64,000 nucleotides of DNA from Hymenobacter artigasi (GTDB taxonomy: Bacteria; Bacteroidota; Bacteroidia; Cytophagales; Hymenobacteraceae), in the NCBI RefSeq assembly GCF_012275535.1, contig NZ_JAAVTK010000002.1, positions 271,755 through 335,754 of the forward strand, read 5' to 3'. Below are positions 23,089 to 31,784 of this stretch, one piece after another. How positions within the stretch are numbered: position 1 is the stretch's first letter; every line of letters starts with the position of its first letter. The notes beneath the pieces are model-generated. The model saw only the letters and a list, made by a program, of their open reading frames with translations, had not been told where the DNA came from and did no database searches. Both the position numbers and the translations under genes were made by a program.

Positions 23089-24579
23089 ATGAATGCTGCT
23101 CCCCTCTCCGGCCTCTACGCCCCCTCGCTGGCCCTCGTCACCGATTTATACCAGCTTACGATGGCCTACGGCTACTGGCAGCAGGGCTTGCAGGACCGCG
23201 AGGCGGTGTTTCACCTCTACTTCCGCAAGGCTCCGTTTCAGGGCGGCTACGCGGTAGCCGCCGGACTGGCCCTGGCCGTTGATTGGGTGGAGAACCTGAA
23301 ATTTTCGGAAGATGACCTGGAATACCTCGGCAGCCTGCGCGGCAGCAAAGGCGGGGTGATGTTTCCGCCCGATTTCCTGCGCTACCTCCGCGAGTTGAAA
23401 TTTACCTGCGACATCGACGCCGTGCCCGAGGGCACCGTTATATTTGGCAATGAGCCCATTATGCGAGTACGCGGGCCGCTGCTGCAAGCTCAATTGCTGG
23501 AAACGGCCCTGCTCACGCTCATCAATTTCCAGACCCTGATTGCTACCAAAGCCGCCCGCATCCGGGAGGCCACCGGGCCAACCGACCAGATTCTGGAGTT
23601 CGGCCTGCGCCGCGCCCAGGGCTTCGATGGGGGCTTGGGAGCCAGCCGGGCAGCCTACCTCGGCGGAGCCGATGCGACCAGCAACGTGCTGGCCGGGCAG
23701 CGCTACGGCATTCCGGTGCGCGGCACGCACGCGCACAGCTGGGTCATGTCGTTTGCTAATGAAGTAGATGCGTTTTCGGCCTATGCCCAAGCGTTTCCCG
23801 ACGACTCGGTATTTCTGGTGGATACCTACGACACCATAGAGGGCGTGCGCCAAGCCATAAAAGTGGCCCGCCAGATGCGCGCCAACGGCCACGAGCTGGC
23901 CGGCATCCGGCTCGATTCGGGTGACCTCGCCTACCTCAGCCGCGAGGCGCGGGCGGTGCTTGACGAGGCCGGCTTTACCGAAACGCGCATCGTGGCCAGC
24001 AACGATTTGGAGGAAAACCTCATCACCAGCCTCAAGCAGCAGGGCGCGCGCATCGATACCTGGGGCGTGGGCACCCAGCTCGTGACGGCCTACAACCAAG
24101 CGGCGCTAGGCGGCGTGTACAAGCTGGCCGCCCTGCGCAAAGCTGATAACTCGGGCTGGGACTTCACCATTAAGCTCTCCGAACAGGTGGCCAAAACCAG
24201 CATCCCGGGCATCCTGCAAATTCGCCGTTACCTGAACGAGTACGGCAAACCCCGCGCCGATATGCTGTACAACACGGCCGAGAACCTGCCCAGCCACCTC
24301 ATGCTCGTGGACCCGGCCGACAGCACCCGCCGCCTGCCCATCCGGCCCGACACGCAGTTTCGCGAGCTGCTGGAGCCGGTGTTCCGGCGCGGCCGCCGCG
24401 TGCTCGACCTGCCCACCCTAGCCGAGAGCCGCGCTCACGCCCAGCGCGAAGTGCAAAGCCTCGACCCCGGGGTGCGCCGCTTCCTCAATCCCCACGTATT
24501 CCCCGTAGGCCTCGAAATGGGCCTCTACGAGTACCGCACCCGCCTGATTCTGGAGAAGCGGCCGATGCGCTCGGCGTAG
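23089..24579 (+). CDS. pncB: Nicotinate phosphoribosyltransferase
   Basis: 496 residues from the ATG at 23089. It makes nicotinate mononucleotide from nicotinate and PRPP with ATP hydrolysis, in the NAD salvage pathway. Recognisable blocks are TDLYQLTMAYGYW at the start, FGLRRAQGFDGG and GTHAHSWVMSF (containing the histidine that is phosphorylated in the family), and GIRLDSGDLAYLS. Length fits the longer bacterial/animal-type enzyme. It is divergent from the DUF1345 gene with 109 bases between starts and is monocistronic as far as I can see. Confidence 0.95.
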   Translation: MNAAPLSGLYAPSLALVTDLYQLTMAYGYWQQGLQDREAVFHLYFRKAPFQGGYAVAAGLALAVDWVENLKFSEDDLEYLGSLRGSKGGVMFPPDFLRYLRELKFTCDIDAVPEGTVIFGNEPIMRVRGPLLQAQLLETALLTLINFQTLIATKAARIREATGPTDQILEFGLRRAQGFDGGLGASRAAYLGGADATSNVLAGQRYGIPVRGTHAHSWVMSFANEVDAFSAYAQAFPDDSVFLVDTYDTIEGVRQAIKVARQMRANGHELAGIRLDSGDLAYLSREARAVLDEAGFTETRIVASNDLEENLITSLKQQGARIDTWGVGTQLVTAYNQAALGGVYKLAALRKADNSGWDFTIKLSEQVAKTSIPGILQIRRYLNEYGKPRADMLYNTAENLPSHLMLVDPADSTRRLPIRPDTQFRELLEPVFRRGRRVLDLPTLAESRAHAQREVQSLDPGVRRFLNPHVFPVGLEMGLYEYRTRLILEKRPMRSA

Positions 24580-24598
24580 GGGTAGCAGCTGAACCACC

Positions 24599-25354
24599 TT
24601 ACAGCTCATCTGATACAACTTCCTCCCTTACCCATTTTGCGCCGACAAATTCGCGGATTGCAATCTGTCCCGTTGGCAAGTTGAATAGCTTGTTTATCGA
24701 TTGGTCGTGTTTTACTACTTCCTCCAGACAAACAACCATCATGTCCTCATCTGTCACAGCGTCTTCGGATAAGAAATGCCATGCACCGTCGTCGATGTCG
24801 TGTACCACGCGCAGTATGGGTTGACCTTCTTTGAAGATTTGTCTTGTTACAAAAGCAGCAACATTTCGATGCTCAAAGAATTTGAAGTCAAGCTTGCTGT
24901 AGAGCAAAGGCTGGTCGAATTCGTACCTCTTATCAAATTCCGAATCCCAGGGAAATTTACCGGCTTTATCCGTCCAGAATAATTGCAGCGCTGGGAAGGC
25001 TTCATATTCGTAAAACCACTGAGCATAGCCAAAATAATCAACGATATTATCCGTATTAACCTGGCGAAACTGAACCGGGTGAAGCTCTAGAATCTCGAAG
25101 TTATCAACAGCAACTTCCAATGGATTTCCAGCCTTGATTATGTCTCCGGCATCGTTCAAGATGGCATGCATCGTATCGAGCGGAAGACCGAAAGCAATTA
25201 TTTCAGGATAATTAAAATTCTTCCACAGACCAATTGTGTAAGCAAATGCGGGCGTGGCGGTATCTGCTTCAAATAAGCAGACCGTCCAGCCATGTTTTTC
25301 AATATCGTTTTTGATGTTGATTTCGGCTTGGGTATTGTGTTCTTCATGCGACAT
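24599..25354 (-). CDS. DUF4262-DUF2185 fusion protein, immunity-protein-like
   Basis: 251 residues. The N-terminal half (HGWTVCLFEADTATPAFAYT, then GLWKNFNYPEIIAFGLP) matches DUF4262. The C-terminal half (VVHDIDDGAWHFLSEDA, then AIREFVGAKWVRE) matches DUF2185/Imm33-like domains, which are found as immunity proteins of polymorphic toxins. Base composition is clearly AT-richer than all neighbours (mid-40s percent GC by eye, against more than 60). That suggests recent transfer. No toxin gene is adjacent. It is flanked by the pncB end and by the terminator of the purine operon. Confidence 0.75.
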   Translation of the reverse strand: MSHEEHNTQAEINIKNDIEKHGWTVCLFEADTATPAFAYTIGLWKNFNYPEIIAFGLPLDTMHAILNDAGDIIKAGNPLEVAVDNFEILELHPVQFRQVNTDNIVDYFGYAQWFYEYEAFPALQLFWTDKAGKFPWDSEFDKRYEFDQPLLYSKLDFKFFEHRNVAAFVTRQIFKEGQPILRVVHDIDDGAWHFLSEDAVTDEDMMVVCLEEVVKHDQSINKLFNLPTGQIAIREFVGAKWVREEVVSDEL

Positions 25355-25386
25355 AGCAGTAAAACTAGCTTAGGCGTTATCACAAA

Positions 25387-25420
25387 AAATCCCTGCCGTC
25401 AATCAAGACAGCAGGGATTT
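25387..25420 (-). terminator. Terminator of the purine operon
   Basis: AAATCCCTGC (25387-25396) pairs with GCAGGGATTT (25411-25420), with A residues upstream that read as a T-run on the minus strand. It lies 18 bases after the purM stop. Confidence 0.85.
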
Positions 25421-25438
25421 CTATTGAGTCATTAAGTC

Positions 25439-26536
25439 TTACGCGTACCGCAACTCGCCCGCACCCACACGTAGCGTTACGCCGCTCTCGGCGGTGAGGT
25501 GGCCAGCCAATTGCGCGTCATAGCCGCTAGCCTGCAGTAAAGCCACTACGGCAGCAGCAGAAGCTTCTTCGGTTACGACGAGCATGCCGGTGCCCATATT
25601 CCAGTAGAGGTAGGCCGTTTCGGCGCTGATGTCGCCGATTTCGCAGAGGCGCTGCATGGCGGGCAGAGGCCCGAAAAGATTATCCAGCACCGCGCCGAGG
25701 CCGTTTTTGAGCACCCGCTGGAAGTTATCGGCCACGCCGCCGCCCGTGATGTGGGCCACGCCGTGTAGCGGCAGGCCGGTATCGAGCAGCGCCGCTACGC
25801 CGGGCGAATAGATGAGCGAAGGCGCGAGCATGGCGTCGCCCCAGGTGGGATATAGGCCGTCGTCGGTGCCGTCGTAGGGCGCATCGTGCCAGTTGTCACC
25901 AAACACTTTTTGCAGCGTCTTGCGGGCCAGCGAGTAGCCGTTGGAGCGGAACGAGGGCGAGCGCAGGGCCACCACCACGTGGCCGGCCTGGGCGGTTTTG
26001 CCGCTCAGGGGCTGGGACAGGCTGGGGTGCAGCACACCGATGGCCGTGGAGCACCAGTTGAAGTTCATTTTCGCGCCGGGCCAGCCGCCGATGCGGTTAC
26101 CGAGCTCCGCGATTTCGCCGCCGGTGATGGCCACCTGGGCGAAGTTGGCGGCGTCGTGCAGGCCGCGCATCATCTGGTCCACCACGTCGTAGTCGAGGTG
26201 GTTCACGTCGATGATGTTGGAGAGGTTGGTGGGCACGAAGCCGGCGGCGATGAGGTCGTCGGCCGTCATCGCGATGAGGTCGTAGCCGAGGGTATCGTAC
26301 TTATTCAGGCGCTCGGCCACTTCAATCTTGGTCCCGATACCGTCGGAGCTGATGCCGAGGCGCTCGGCTCCGAAGCGGATTTCGTTGGAGAAGCCGCCGT
26401 CGAGGTCCTGGGCGGGCTCGCCGGGCTTGCCTTTGCGGTTGACGAAGGTTTTTTTCGACCAGTTGTAGGCGTTGCGCGAGGCGGCGTTGCCTTCTTCGAT
26501 GGAGTAGCCGGCGGGGTTATTTTTCGTGTCGTTCAT
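25439..26536 (-). CDS. purM: Phosphoribosylformylglycinamidine cyclo-ligase (AIR synthetase)
   Basis: 365 residues from the ATG at 26536. It closes the imidazole ring (FGAM plus ATP to AIR), step 5 of purine synthesis. Blocks visible: ISSDGIGTKIEVAE, MTADDLIAAGFVPTNLSNII, AITGGEIAELGNRIGG, VVALRSPSFRSNGYSLARK and HITGGGVADNFQRVL. An N-terminal segment similar to YSIEEGNAASRNAYNW replaces the usual 'YkdAGVdi..g' start, as in the Bacteroidota form. It is the last gene of the pur block and ends at a terminator. Confidence 0.94.
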   Translation of the reverse strand: MNDTKNNPAGYSIEEGNAASRNAYNWSKKTFVNRKGKPGEPAQDLDGGFSNEIRFGAERLGISSDGIGTKIEVAERLNKYDTLGYDLIAMTADDLIAAGFVPTNLSNIIDVNHLDYDVVDQMMRGLHDAANFAQVAITGGEIAELGNRIGGWPGAKMNFNWCSTAIGVLHPSLSQPLSGKTAQAGHVVVALRSPSFRSNGYSLARKTLQKVFGDNWHDAPYDGTDDGLYPTWGDAMLAPSLIYSPGVAALLDTGLPLHGVAHITGGGVADNFQRVLKNGLGAVLDNLFGPLPAMQRLCEIGDISAETAYLYWNMGTGMLVVTEEASAAAVVALLQASGYDAQLAGHLTAESGVTLRVGAGELRYA

Positions 26537-26541
26537 GCGGT

Positions 26542-26694
26542 TCACCTCACCCCCCCGGCCCCCTCTCCTTGGGGAGAGGGGGAGCCGAGGCGGCGCGAAT
26601 TGAAGTTGGAAGTTGAATTTCAGGATAGAAGTCGTTAGGCTCCCCCTCTCCCTGAGGAGAGGGGGCCGGCCCCAAAGGGGTCTCGTGAGGTGAG
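26542..26694. repeat. GC-rich palindromic element, family A variant
   Basis: The left arm begins CACCTCACCCCCCCGGCCCC, with CTCTCCTTGGGGAGAG as internal hairpin and GAGCCGAGGCGGCGCG after it. The right arm ends GTCTCGTGAGGTGAG at 26694. It fills the purF-purM gap and lies 1 base from the purF stop codon. Confidence 0.88.
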
Positions 26695-26695
26695 A

Positions 26696-28195
26696 CTAGT
26701 GCTCCGTCGGCTCGGGGGCTTTGGCGCTTACCGACGTTTTTTCCTTTTTCTTATCGCCGCGGTGGCTGGCGCGCTCCTCCTGAATGTGGCGGAGGTAGTG
26801 CGTCACGTCGCCGGTCGGGTACTTGCCCGAGAAACAGGCGAAGCAGCTGCCACCGTGGCCTTTTTCCTCGGCAAAAAGCTCCTCCAAATCCGACAAATCC
26901 TGGTAAATCACCTTATCGGCTTCGATGTAGCGGCAGATTTCTTCCGTCGAATAATTGGCCGCAATCAGCTCGGTGCTCATGGCCATGTCGATGCCGTAGA
27001 TGCAGGGCGACACGATGGGCGGGGCGCTGGAAATAAAGTACACCTCGGCCGCGCCGGCTTCGCGCAGCAGCCGCACGATACGGCGCGAAGTTGTGCCGCG
27101 CACAATGCTGTCGTCCACCACAGCCACCTTTTTGCCGGCCACAAACTCGCGGATGGGGTTCAGCTTTTTCTTCACCACGTCCTCACGGCCAGCCTGGGTG
27201 GGCACGATGAAGGAGCGGCCCATGTGGTTATTTTTCACCAGCGCCCGGCGGTAGGGCACGCCAATGGCTTCAGCCAGTCCGGAGGCTGCGAAGTAGCCCG
27301 AGCTGGGCACGTCGATGACCATGTCGGGTTTCAGGCCGGCATCGACCACCTTGCGGGCCAGGCGCTTACCGAGGCGCACCCGCTCGCGGGCCACCAAGTG
27401 GCCATGAATCACGGAGTCTTCGCGGGCAAAGTAAATGTGCTCGAACGCGCAAAACGCTTTGGGCGAGGCGTAAGGATTTTTGTAGTGAACCTGAAAATTG
27501 TTGTCGATGAAGATGGCCTGACCCGGCCCCACGTTCTTCACAAACTCAAAATCGAGGTAGTCGAAGCAGGTGCTTTCGGAAGCGAAAGCGTACACCGGGC
27601 CGGCAGGCGTGTCGCGCCGCCCCAACACCAGCGGCCGGATGCCCAACGGGTCCGTGAAGGCCAGCAGGCCGTGCCCGGCAATCATTGTGATGGTGGCGTA
27701 GGCACCCTTCACCAGCTCCTGGGTGGTTTCCACGGCGTCGAAAATATCTACCACTGACAGGTGGTCGAGGTCTTTCACGCGCAGCTCCGAAGCGAAGGTG
27801 TACATAATGAGCTCCAGGTCGTTGGTGGTTTTGGGCAGCACGTGGTACTTTTCGTGCAGGCGCTTGGCCACGTCGCGGAAGTTGATGACGTTGCCGTTGT
27901 GCACCATGGCCAGCCCGAAGGGGTAGCTGGTGGTGAAAGGCTGCGCCAGGTCCGAATCGTTGGCGCCCTGGGTGGTGTAGCGCACGTGCCCGATGCCGAT
28001 ATTGCCTTTCAGCTTCTTCACATGCTTGGGCTTGAACACGTCGTTGACGAGCCCCTGCCCCTTGTGCAGGTGGAACGAGTCGTCGAACGTGGCGATGCCG
28101 GCCGCATCCTGCCCCCGGTGCTGGAGGGCGGTGAGGCCGACAATCATATCAGCCACGACGTTATCGGGACCGTGAAAACCTACTATTCCGCACAT
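26696..28195 (-). CDS. purF: Amidophosphoribosyltransferase
   Basis: 499 residues. First committed step of purine synthesis: PRPP plus glutamine to phosphoribosylamine. MCGIVGFHG places the N-terminal nucleophile Cys2 directly after the initiator, so no propeptide is cut. The glutaminase domain continues with LQHRGQDAAGIAT and GIGHVRYTTQG. The phosphoribosyltransferase domain has the PRPP loop VAVVDDSIVRGTTSRRIV. The C-terminal tail after SCFACFSGKYPTGD is Lys/Glu-rich. It lies between purN and purM. Confidence 0.95.
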   Translation of the reverse strand: MCGIVGFHGPDNVVADMIVGLTALQHRGQDAAGIATFDDSFHLHKGQGLVNDVFKPKHVKKLKGNIGIGHVRYTTQGANDSDLAQPFTTSYPFGLAMVHNGNVINFRDVAKRLHEKYHVLPKTTNDLELIMYTFASELRVKDLDHLSVVDIFDAVETTQELVKGAYATITMIAGHGLLAFTDPLGIRPLVLGRRDTPAGPVYAFASESTCFDYLDFEFVKNVGPGQAIFIDNNFQVHYKNPYASPKAFCAFEHIYFAREDSVIHGHLVARERVRLGKRLARKVVDAGLKPDMVIDVPSSGYFAASGLAEAIGVPYRRALVKNNHMGRSFIVPTQAGREDVVKKKLNPIREFVAGKKVAVVDDSIVRGTTSRRIVRLLREAGAAEVYFISSAPPIVSPCIYGIDMAMSTELIAANYSTEEICRYIEADKVIYQDLSDLEELFAEEKGHGGSCFACFSGKYPTGDVTHYLRHIQEERASHRGDKKKEKTSVSAKAPEPTEH

Positions 28196-28204
28196 GGCTT
28201 TTTG

Positions 28205-28314
28205 AATTATAAATTATGAATTATAAATTATGAATTAATGGTCATGGCTTACAAATGGTAGCTGGCACCCGGCACAGCTGCCATTTATAATTCATAATTT
28301 ATAATTCATAATTA
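28205..28314. repeat. AT-rich inverted repeat of AATTATAAATTATG units
   Basis: Units at 28205-28237 face complementary units at 28283-28314. A second inner pair (AAATGGTAGCTG / CAGCTGCCATTT) extends the stem. The right arm encodes the last residues and stop codon of purN. The left arm ends 10 bases before the purF ATG. Confidence 0.9.
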
Positions 28315-28981
28315 GGCCCCTAAGGGCCTCAGCGTATAGCTCGTGCTCCACGGCCAGGCCGCGCCGCTCGACTTCAGCCAAGGTATCGGCCCCGCGCAAA
28401 TCCACCGTTTGCTGGGCGAGAATGGGGCCGGTATCAAGGCCCTCATCAACCAGATGCACGGTGATTTTGGTTTCGAGCAGCTGGTTATCGAACGCCCACT
28501 CGTAGGCGTGCAGGCCCTGGTGCTGGTGGGTGTCGGCGGGGTGAATATTGATGATGCGGCCCGCAAACGGCTGAATGAAGGCCGGGGAGAGAATCCGCAT
28601 GTAGCCCGCCAGCACCACCAAATCGGGCTGATACTGCTGGAGCAGCGCGGCCGCTTCGGCATCGAATATTTCGCGCTTGCGGCCCTGGCTGGGCAGCGAG
28701 GCTACCGGGCAGCCCTGCTCGGCGGCAAAGGTCAGGCCGGGCGCATCGGGTTTGTTGCTGAACACCACAACCACTTCGGCCAGCCCTTGCAACACACCGG
28801 TCTTGGTGGCTTCCAGCAGCGCCAGCATGTTGGAGCCGCGGCCGGAAAGCAGGATGGCTAAGCGGGCTTTGCGGCCCGTCGCGCCCACGCCCTCCCCCAC
28901 TTCGGCGGAGAGGGCAGCCAGCCCACTCTGCTTGAAGGCGGTGAGGAGCTGCGTCACTTTAAGGTGCGCTTCTGGTATCAT
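28292..28981 (-). CDS. purN: Phosphoribosylglycinamide formyltransferase
   Basis: 229 residues. It transfers formyl from 10-formyl-THF to GAR. The core starts at about residue 38 (ARLAILLSGRGSNMLALLEA), with VVLAGYMRILSPAFI, the catalytic segment IINIHPAD and VHLVDEGLDTGPILAQQ. There are about 35 extra N-terminal residues, but the ATG at 28981 lies only 5 bases from the purD stop, which favours it by coupling. The last six residues (LIMNYKL region) and the stop codon come from the AT-rich inverted repeat, so the native C-terminus has been replaced or extended. A GTG near residue 30 is an alternative start. Confidence 0.9.
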   Translation of the reverse strand: MIPEAHLKVTQLLTAFKQSGLAALSAEVGEGVGATGRKARLAILLSGRGSNMLALLEATKTGVLQGLAEVVVVFSNKPDAPGLTFAAEQGCPVASLPSQGRKREIFDAEAAALLQQYQPDLVVLAGYMRILSPAFIQPFAGRIINIHPADTHQHQGLHAYEWAFDNQLLETKITVHLVDEGLDTGPILAQQTVDLRGADTLAEVERRGLAVEHELYAEALRGLIMNYKL

Positions 28982-28986
28982 TTGGT

Positions 28987-30276
28987 CTAATTTACAACAG
29001 CGGTAGTGAGCACGGGCTCGGGACGTTGGGCAATGTCGGGCCGCACGTACATATCCTGGAAACTGACGAGGCTGCACGCCTCGTAGACGCGGGCGGTAGC
29101 GTCGGCCAAATCGACACCGTGGGCAGTGAGGACGAGCACGCGGCCGCCGTTGGTCACCAGCTCGCCGGCTTCGTTCCGCCGGGTAGAGCCGTGGTAGGCC
29201 CGCACGCCAATGGGCAACTTATCGAGGCCGGTGATGGGGAAGCCGGTGGCAAATTTCGGGGCCGGGTAGCCGCCCGAGGCCAGCACCACGCCCACAAAAG
29301 CGCCAGGCCGCTGCACCACGCCCTGCTTGGAAAGCGTGCCGTTGAGGGTGCCTTCGATGAGGGCCAGCAGGCTGCTGTCGAGAGCTGGCAGCAGGACTTC
29401 GGCTTCGGGGTCGCCGAGGCGCACGTTATATTCGAGCAGCTTGGGGCCGGTGGGCGTGAGCATGATGCCAAAATAGAGGAAGCCCCGGAAGTCGAACTGC
29501 TCGTGCTGAATGCCGCCGAGGGTGGGGTCCACGATGTCACGCCGGATGGCGGCGAGCACGTTGTCGTCGGCGAAGGGCACGGGGCAGTAGGCGCCCATGC
29601 CGCCGGTGTTGGGGCCGAGGTCGCCGGCCAGCAGCTGCTTGTGGTCCTGTGAAGTGGCCAGCAGGCGAATAACGCGGCCATCGGTGAGACCGATGATGCT
29701 GATTTCGGGGCCGGTCAATTTTTCCTCCAGCAGGAAAGAAAACCAGCCGGAATAACTCGTTTGCAAATCATCAAACGCCGCTTCAGCTTCTTCCGGCGAC
29801 GAGCACACGTACACGCCCTTGCCGGCGGCCAGGCCGTCATATTTCACCACCACATGCCCGCCCAGCTCAGCCGCTTTTGTGCGGGCTTCAGCAATGTTGT
29901 CGCTCCGGAAGGCCCAGGCCTGCGCCGTGGCCACGCCGTGGCGGCGCATGAATTCCTTGCTCCACACCTTCGAGCTTTCCAGCCGCGCCGCCGAGCGGGT
30001 GGGGCCGAAAACCTGGATGTCGGAACCGGCAAAAAAGTCGGTGATGCCAGCCGCCAGCGGAGCTTCGGGCCCCACCACAATCAGCCGGGAATCATGGGCC
30101 TGGGCGAAGGCTTTCACAGCCTCGAAATCGAGCGGGTCGATTTCGGGGTGGCTGTTGGGGATGCCGGCGTTGCCGGGCAGCACGTGCACCGTGGCCCCGT
30201 CGCGGGTCAGCTTTTCGGCCAGGGCGTGCTCGCGCGCGCCGGAGCCGAGGAGGAGAAGGGTTTTGGTGTTTGACAT
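28987..30276 (-). CDS. purD: Phosphoribosylamine-glycine ligase
   Basis: 429 residues, normal length for this ATP-grasp ligase that joins phosphoribosylamine to glycine. Blocks: LLLLGSGAREHALAEKL at the N-terminus, VVGPEAPLAAGITD, KYDGLAAGKGVYVC for ATP binding, GPNTGGMGAYCPVP and EYNVRLGDPEAEVLLP. It is tightly coupled to purN (5 bases). Confidence 0.96.
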   Translation of the reverse strand: MSNTKTLLLLGSGAREHALAEKLTRDGATVHVLPGNAGIPNSHPEIDPLDFEAVKAFAQAHDSRLIVVGPEAPLAAGITDFFAGSDIQVFGPTRSAARLESSKVWSKEFMRRHGVATAQAWAFRSDNIAEARTKAAELGGHVVVKYDGLAAGKGVYVCSSPEEAEAAFDDLQTSYSGWFSFLLEEKLTGPEISIIGLTDGRVIRLLATSQDHKQLLAGDLGPNTGGMGAYCPVPFADDNVLAAIRRDIVDPTLGGIQHEQFDFRGFLYFGIMLTPTGPKLLEYNVRLGDPEAEVLLPALDSSLLALIEGTLNGTLSKQGVVQRPGAFVGVVLASGGYPAPKFATGFPITGLDKLPIGVRAYHGSTRRNEAGELVTNGGRVLVLTAHGVDLADATARVYEACSLVSFQDMYVRPDIAQRPEPVLTTAVVN

Positions 30277-30288
30277 CGTTATTGCATA

Positions 30289-30341
30289 ACCTCACCCCCC
30301 GGCCCCCTCTCCTTGGGGAGAGGGGGAGCCGAGGCGGCGCG
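30289..30341. repeat. GC-rich palindromic element, left half only (family A)
   Basis: Identical in its first 50 bases to the left half of the 26542-26694 element (CCTCACCCCCCGGCCCCCTC, then GGAGAGGGGGAGCCGAGGCG). The right half is missing. It lies in the purC/E-purD gap. Confidence 0.8.
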
Positions 30342-30344
30342 GGT

Positions 30345-31763
30345 TTAGAGTTGTTTAAATTCCTCGTCGGCCGCTCTCAGCTTGGCTTTGGTAGCGAGGA
30401 TGTCCTTGTTCAGCCGCTCGCGCAGGCGGGGCAGGTTGAGGGCGCGCAGGGCGCCCTGGGCGGCGTTGTCGGGGCGCACGACGGTGAGGTTGGGCGTGCC
30501 CGAGGGCATGATGACCGACGAGTTCAGGTTCATGGCCAACTCGGCGTAGTCCTTATAGGGCGGGCACGAAATCACGGGCACGTTTACGTTAGCGGCCAGG
30601 GCGCCGCCGAGGCCGTTGCTCAGGCCAGCTACGGCGATGATGACGCCGGGCTCGATGCTGTTGTTCCAGATGTCGGCCATGCCGGCGATGGCTTCGCCGT
30701 TTTTGTGGGCCGAGGTCACGCGCAGCTGGGTAAACACGTCGTAGCCCTCGAACTGCTGGCGGATTTTCTCGCAGTGCTCCTTATCGGCGGGCGAACCCAT
30801 CACGATGTTCACCCAGGCATCCTTGAGGAGGCCGGCAGCCACGAGGTTGGCCAGCAGGCGGGCGCGGGCGTCGTGGCGGCCCGAGCCGGGGGCATCTTCG
30901 GCGGCGGTTTCGGCGGTGGGCAGCGGCTCGCCCACGATGCGCTCGTAGATATCGAGGTAGCGGCGGCTGGCTTCCTTGGCAACTTCCGGCGTGAGGGCGC
31001 GGGGGTACTGGCCGTCCTGCTTGTTGGCGATGAGCCACTGGCGGACGTACTCCTTGTCCATCTGCTCGGCCGTTTCGGGGTTGCGGGCGTAGTCCTCGGC
31101 GCTCCAGAAGCGCGAAGAATCGGGCGTGTGCATCTCATCAATGAGAATCAGCTCGCCGTTCAGCAGGCCAAACTCATACTTGGTATCAACCAGAATAATG
31201 CCTTTCTCCTTCAGCAGCTCGGAACCAACCTTGAACAGCGCCAAGGATTTTTCCTTCATCTGGTCGTACAGCTCCTTGCTCACCCAGCCCTCGCTCACGA
31301 GGTTTTCGGGGGTGATTTCGCGGTCCGACTCCTCTTTGGTAGTTGGCGTCACAATCGGCTCCTGGAACTGCTGGTGCTTGGTCAGGCCGTCAGTCACGGT
31401 CACGCCCGAGAAGGTGCGCTGGCCCTTCTGGTAGCCCCGCAGCATCGAACCGGTGATGTAGTTCCGCACAATCATTTCCACCTTGATGGGCTCAGCTTCC
31501 TTCACCAGCATGGCATTGGCATCGACGAGCTTCAGGACGTGATTGGGGATGATGTGCGCGGTTTTGGCAAACCAGAAGTTGGCCAGGCCGTTCAGCACCG
31601 CGCCTTTGTGCGGGATGGCCGTTTCCAGCACGCTGTCGAACGCGGAGAGGCGGTCGGTTACGATGATAAGGCGGTCGCCGGAGGGCGCACGCAGGCTGTC
31701 GCGGACTTTACCACGGTGGAGCAGGGGGAGTTGGGGCGAAGCGAAGTGGGTGAGCGTGTTCAT
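30345..31763 (-). CDS. purC/purE: Bifunctional SAICAR synthetase - class II AIR carboxylase (PAICS-like fusion)
   Basis: 472 residues with two domains. Residues 1 to about 300 are SAICAR synthetase: GKVRDSLRAPSGDRLIIVTD, VEMIVRNYITGSMLRGY and ILVDTKYEFGLLNG, LIDEMHTPDSSRFW. From about 312 on there is a PurE domain: VNIVMGSPADKEHCEKIR, LRVTSAHKN, VAVAGLSNGLGGALAANVNV and PVISCPPYKD. These PurE blocks match the animal PAICS (class II) type, which carboxylates AIR with CO2 directly, rather than the bacterial class I mutase that needs PurK. The domain order is the same as in animals. No purK is seen in the operon, in agreement with this reading. Confidence 0.9.
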   Translation of the reverse strand: MNTLTHFASPQLPLLHRGKVRDSLRAPSGDRLIIVTDRLSAFDSVLETAIPHKGAVLNGLANFWFAKTAHIIPNHVLKLVDANAMLVKEAEPIKVEMIVRNYITGSMLRGYQKGQRTFSGVTVTDGLTKHQQFQEPIVTPTTKEESDREITPENLVSEGWVSKELYDQMKEKSLALFKVGSELLKEKGIILVDTKYEFGLLNGELILIDEMHTPDSSRFWSAEDYARNPETAEQMDKEYVRQWLIANKQDGQYPRALTPEVAKEASRRYLDIYERIVGEPLPTAETAAEDAPGSGRHDARARLLANLVAAGLLKDAWVNIVMGSPADKEHCEKIRQQFEGYDVFTQLRVTSAHKNGEAIAGMADIWNNSIEPGVIIAVAGLSNGLGGALAANVNVPVISCPPYKDYAELAMNLNSSVIMPSGTPNLTVVRPDNAAQGALRALNLPRLRERLNKDILATKAKLRAADEEFKQL

Positions 31764-31784
31764 TAGCTACGTTTCTGAAAGAGG

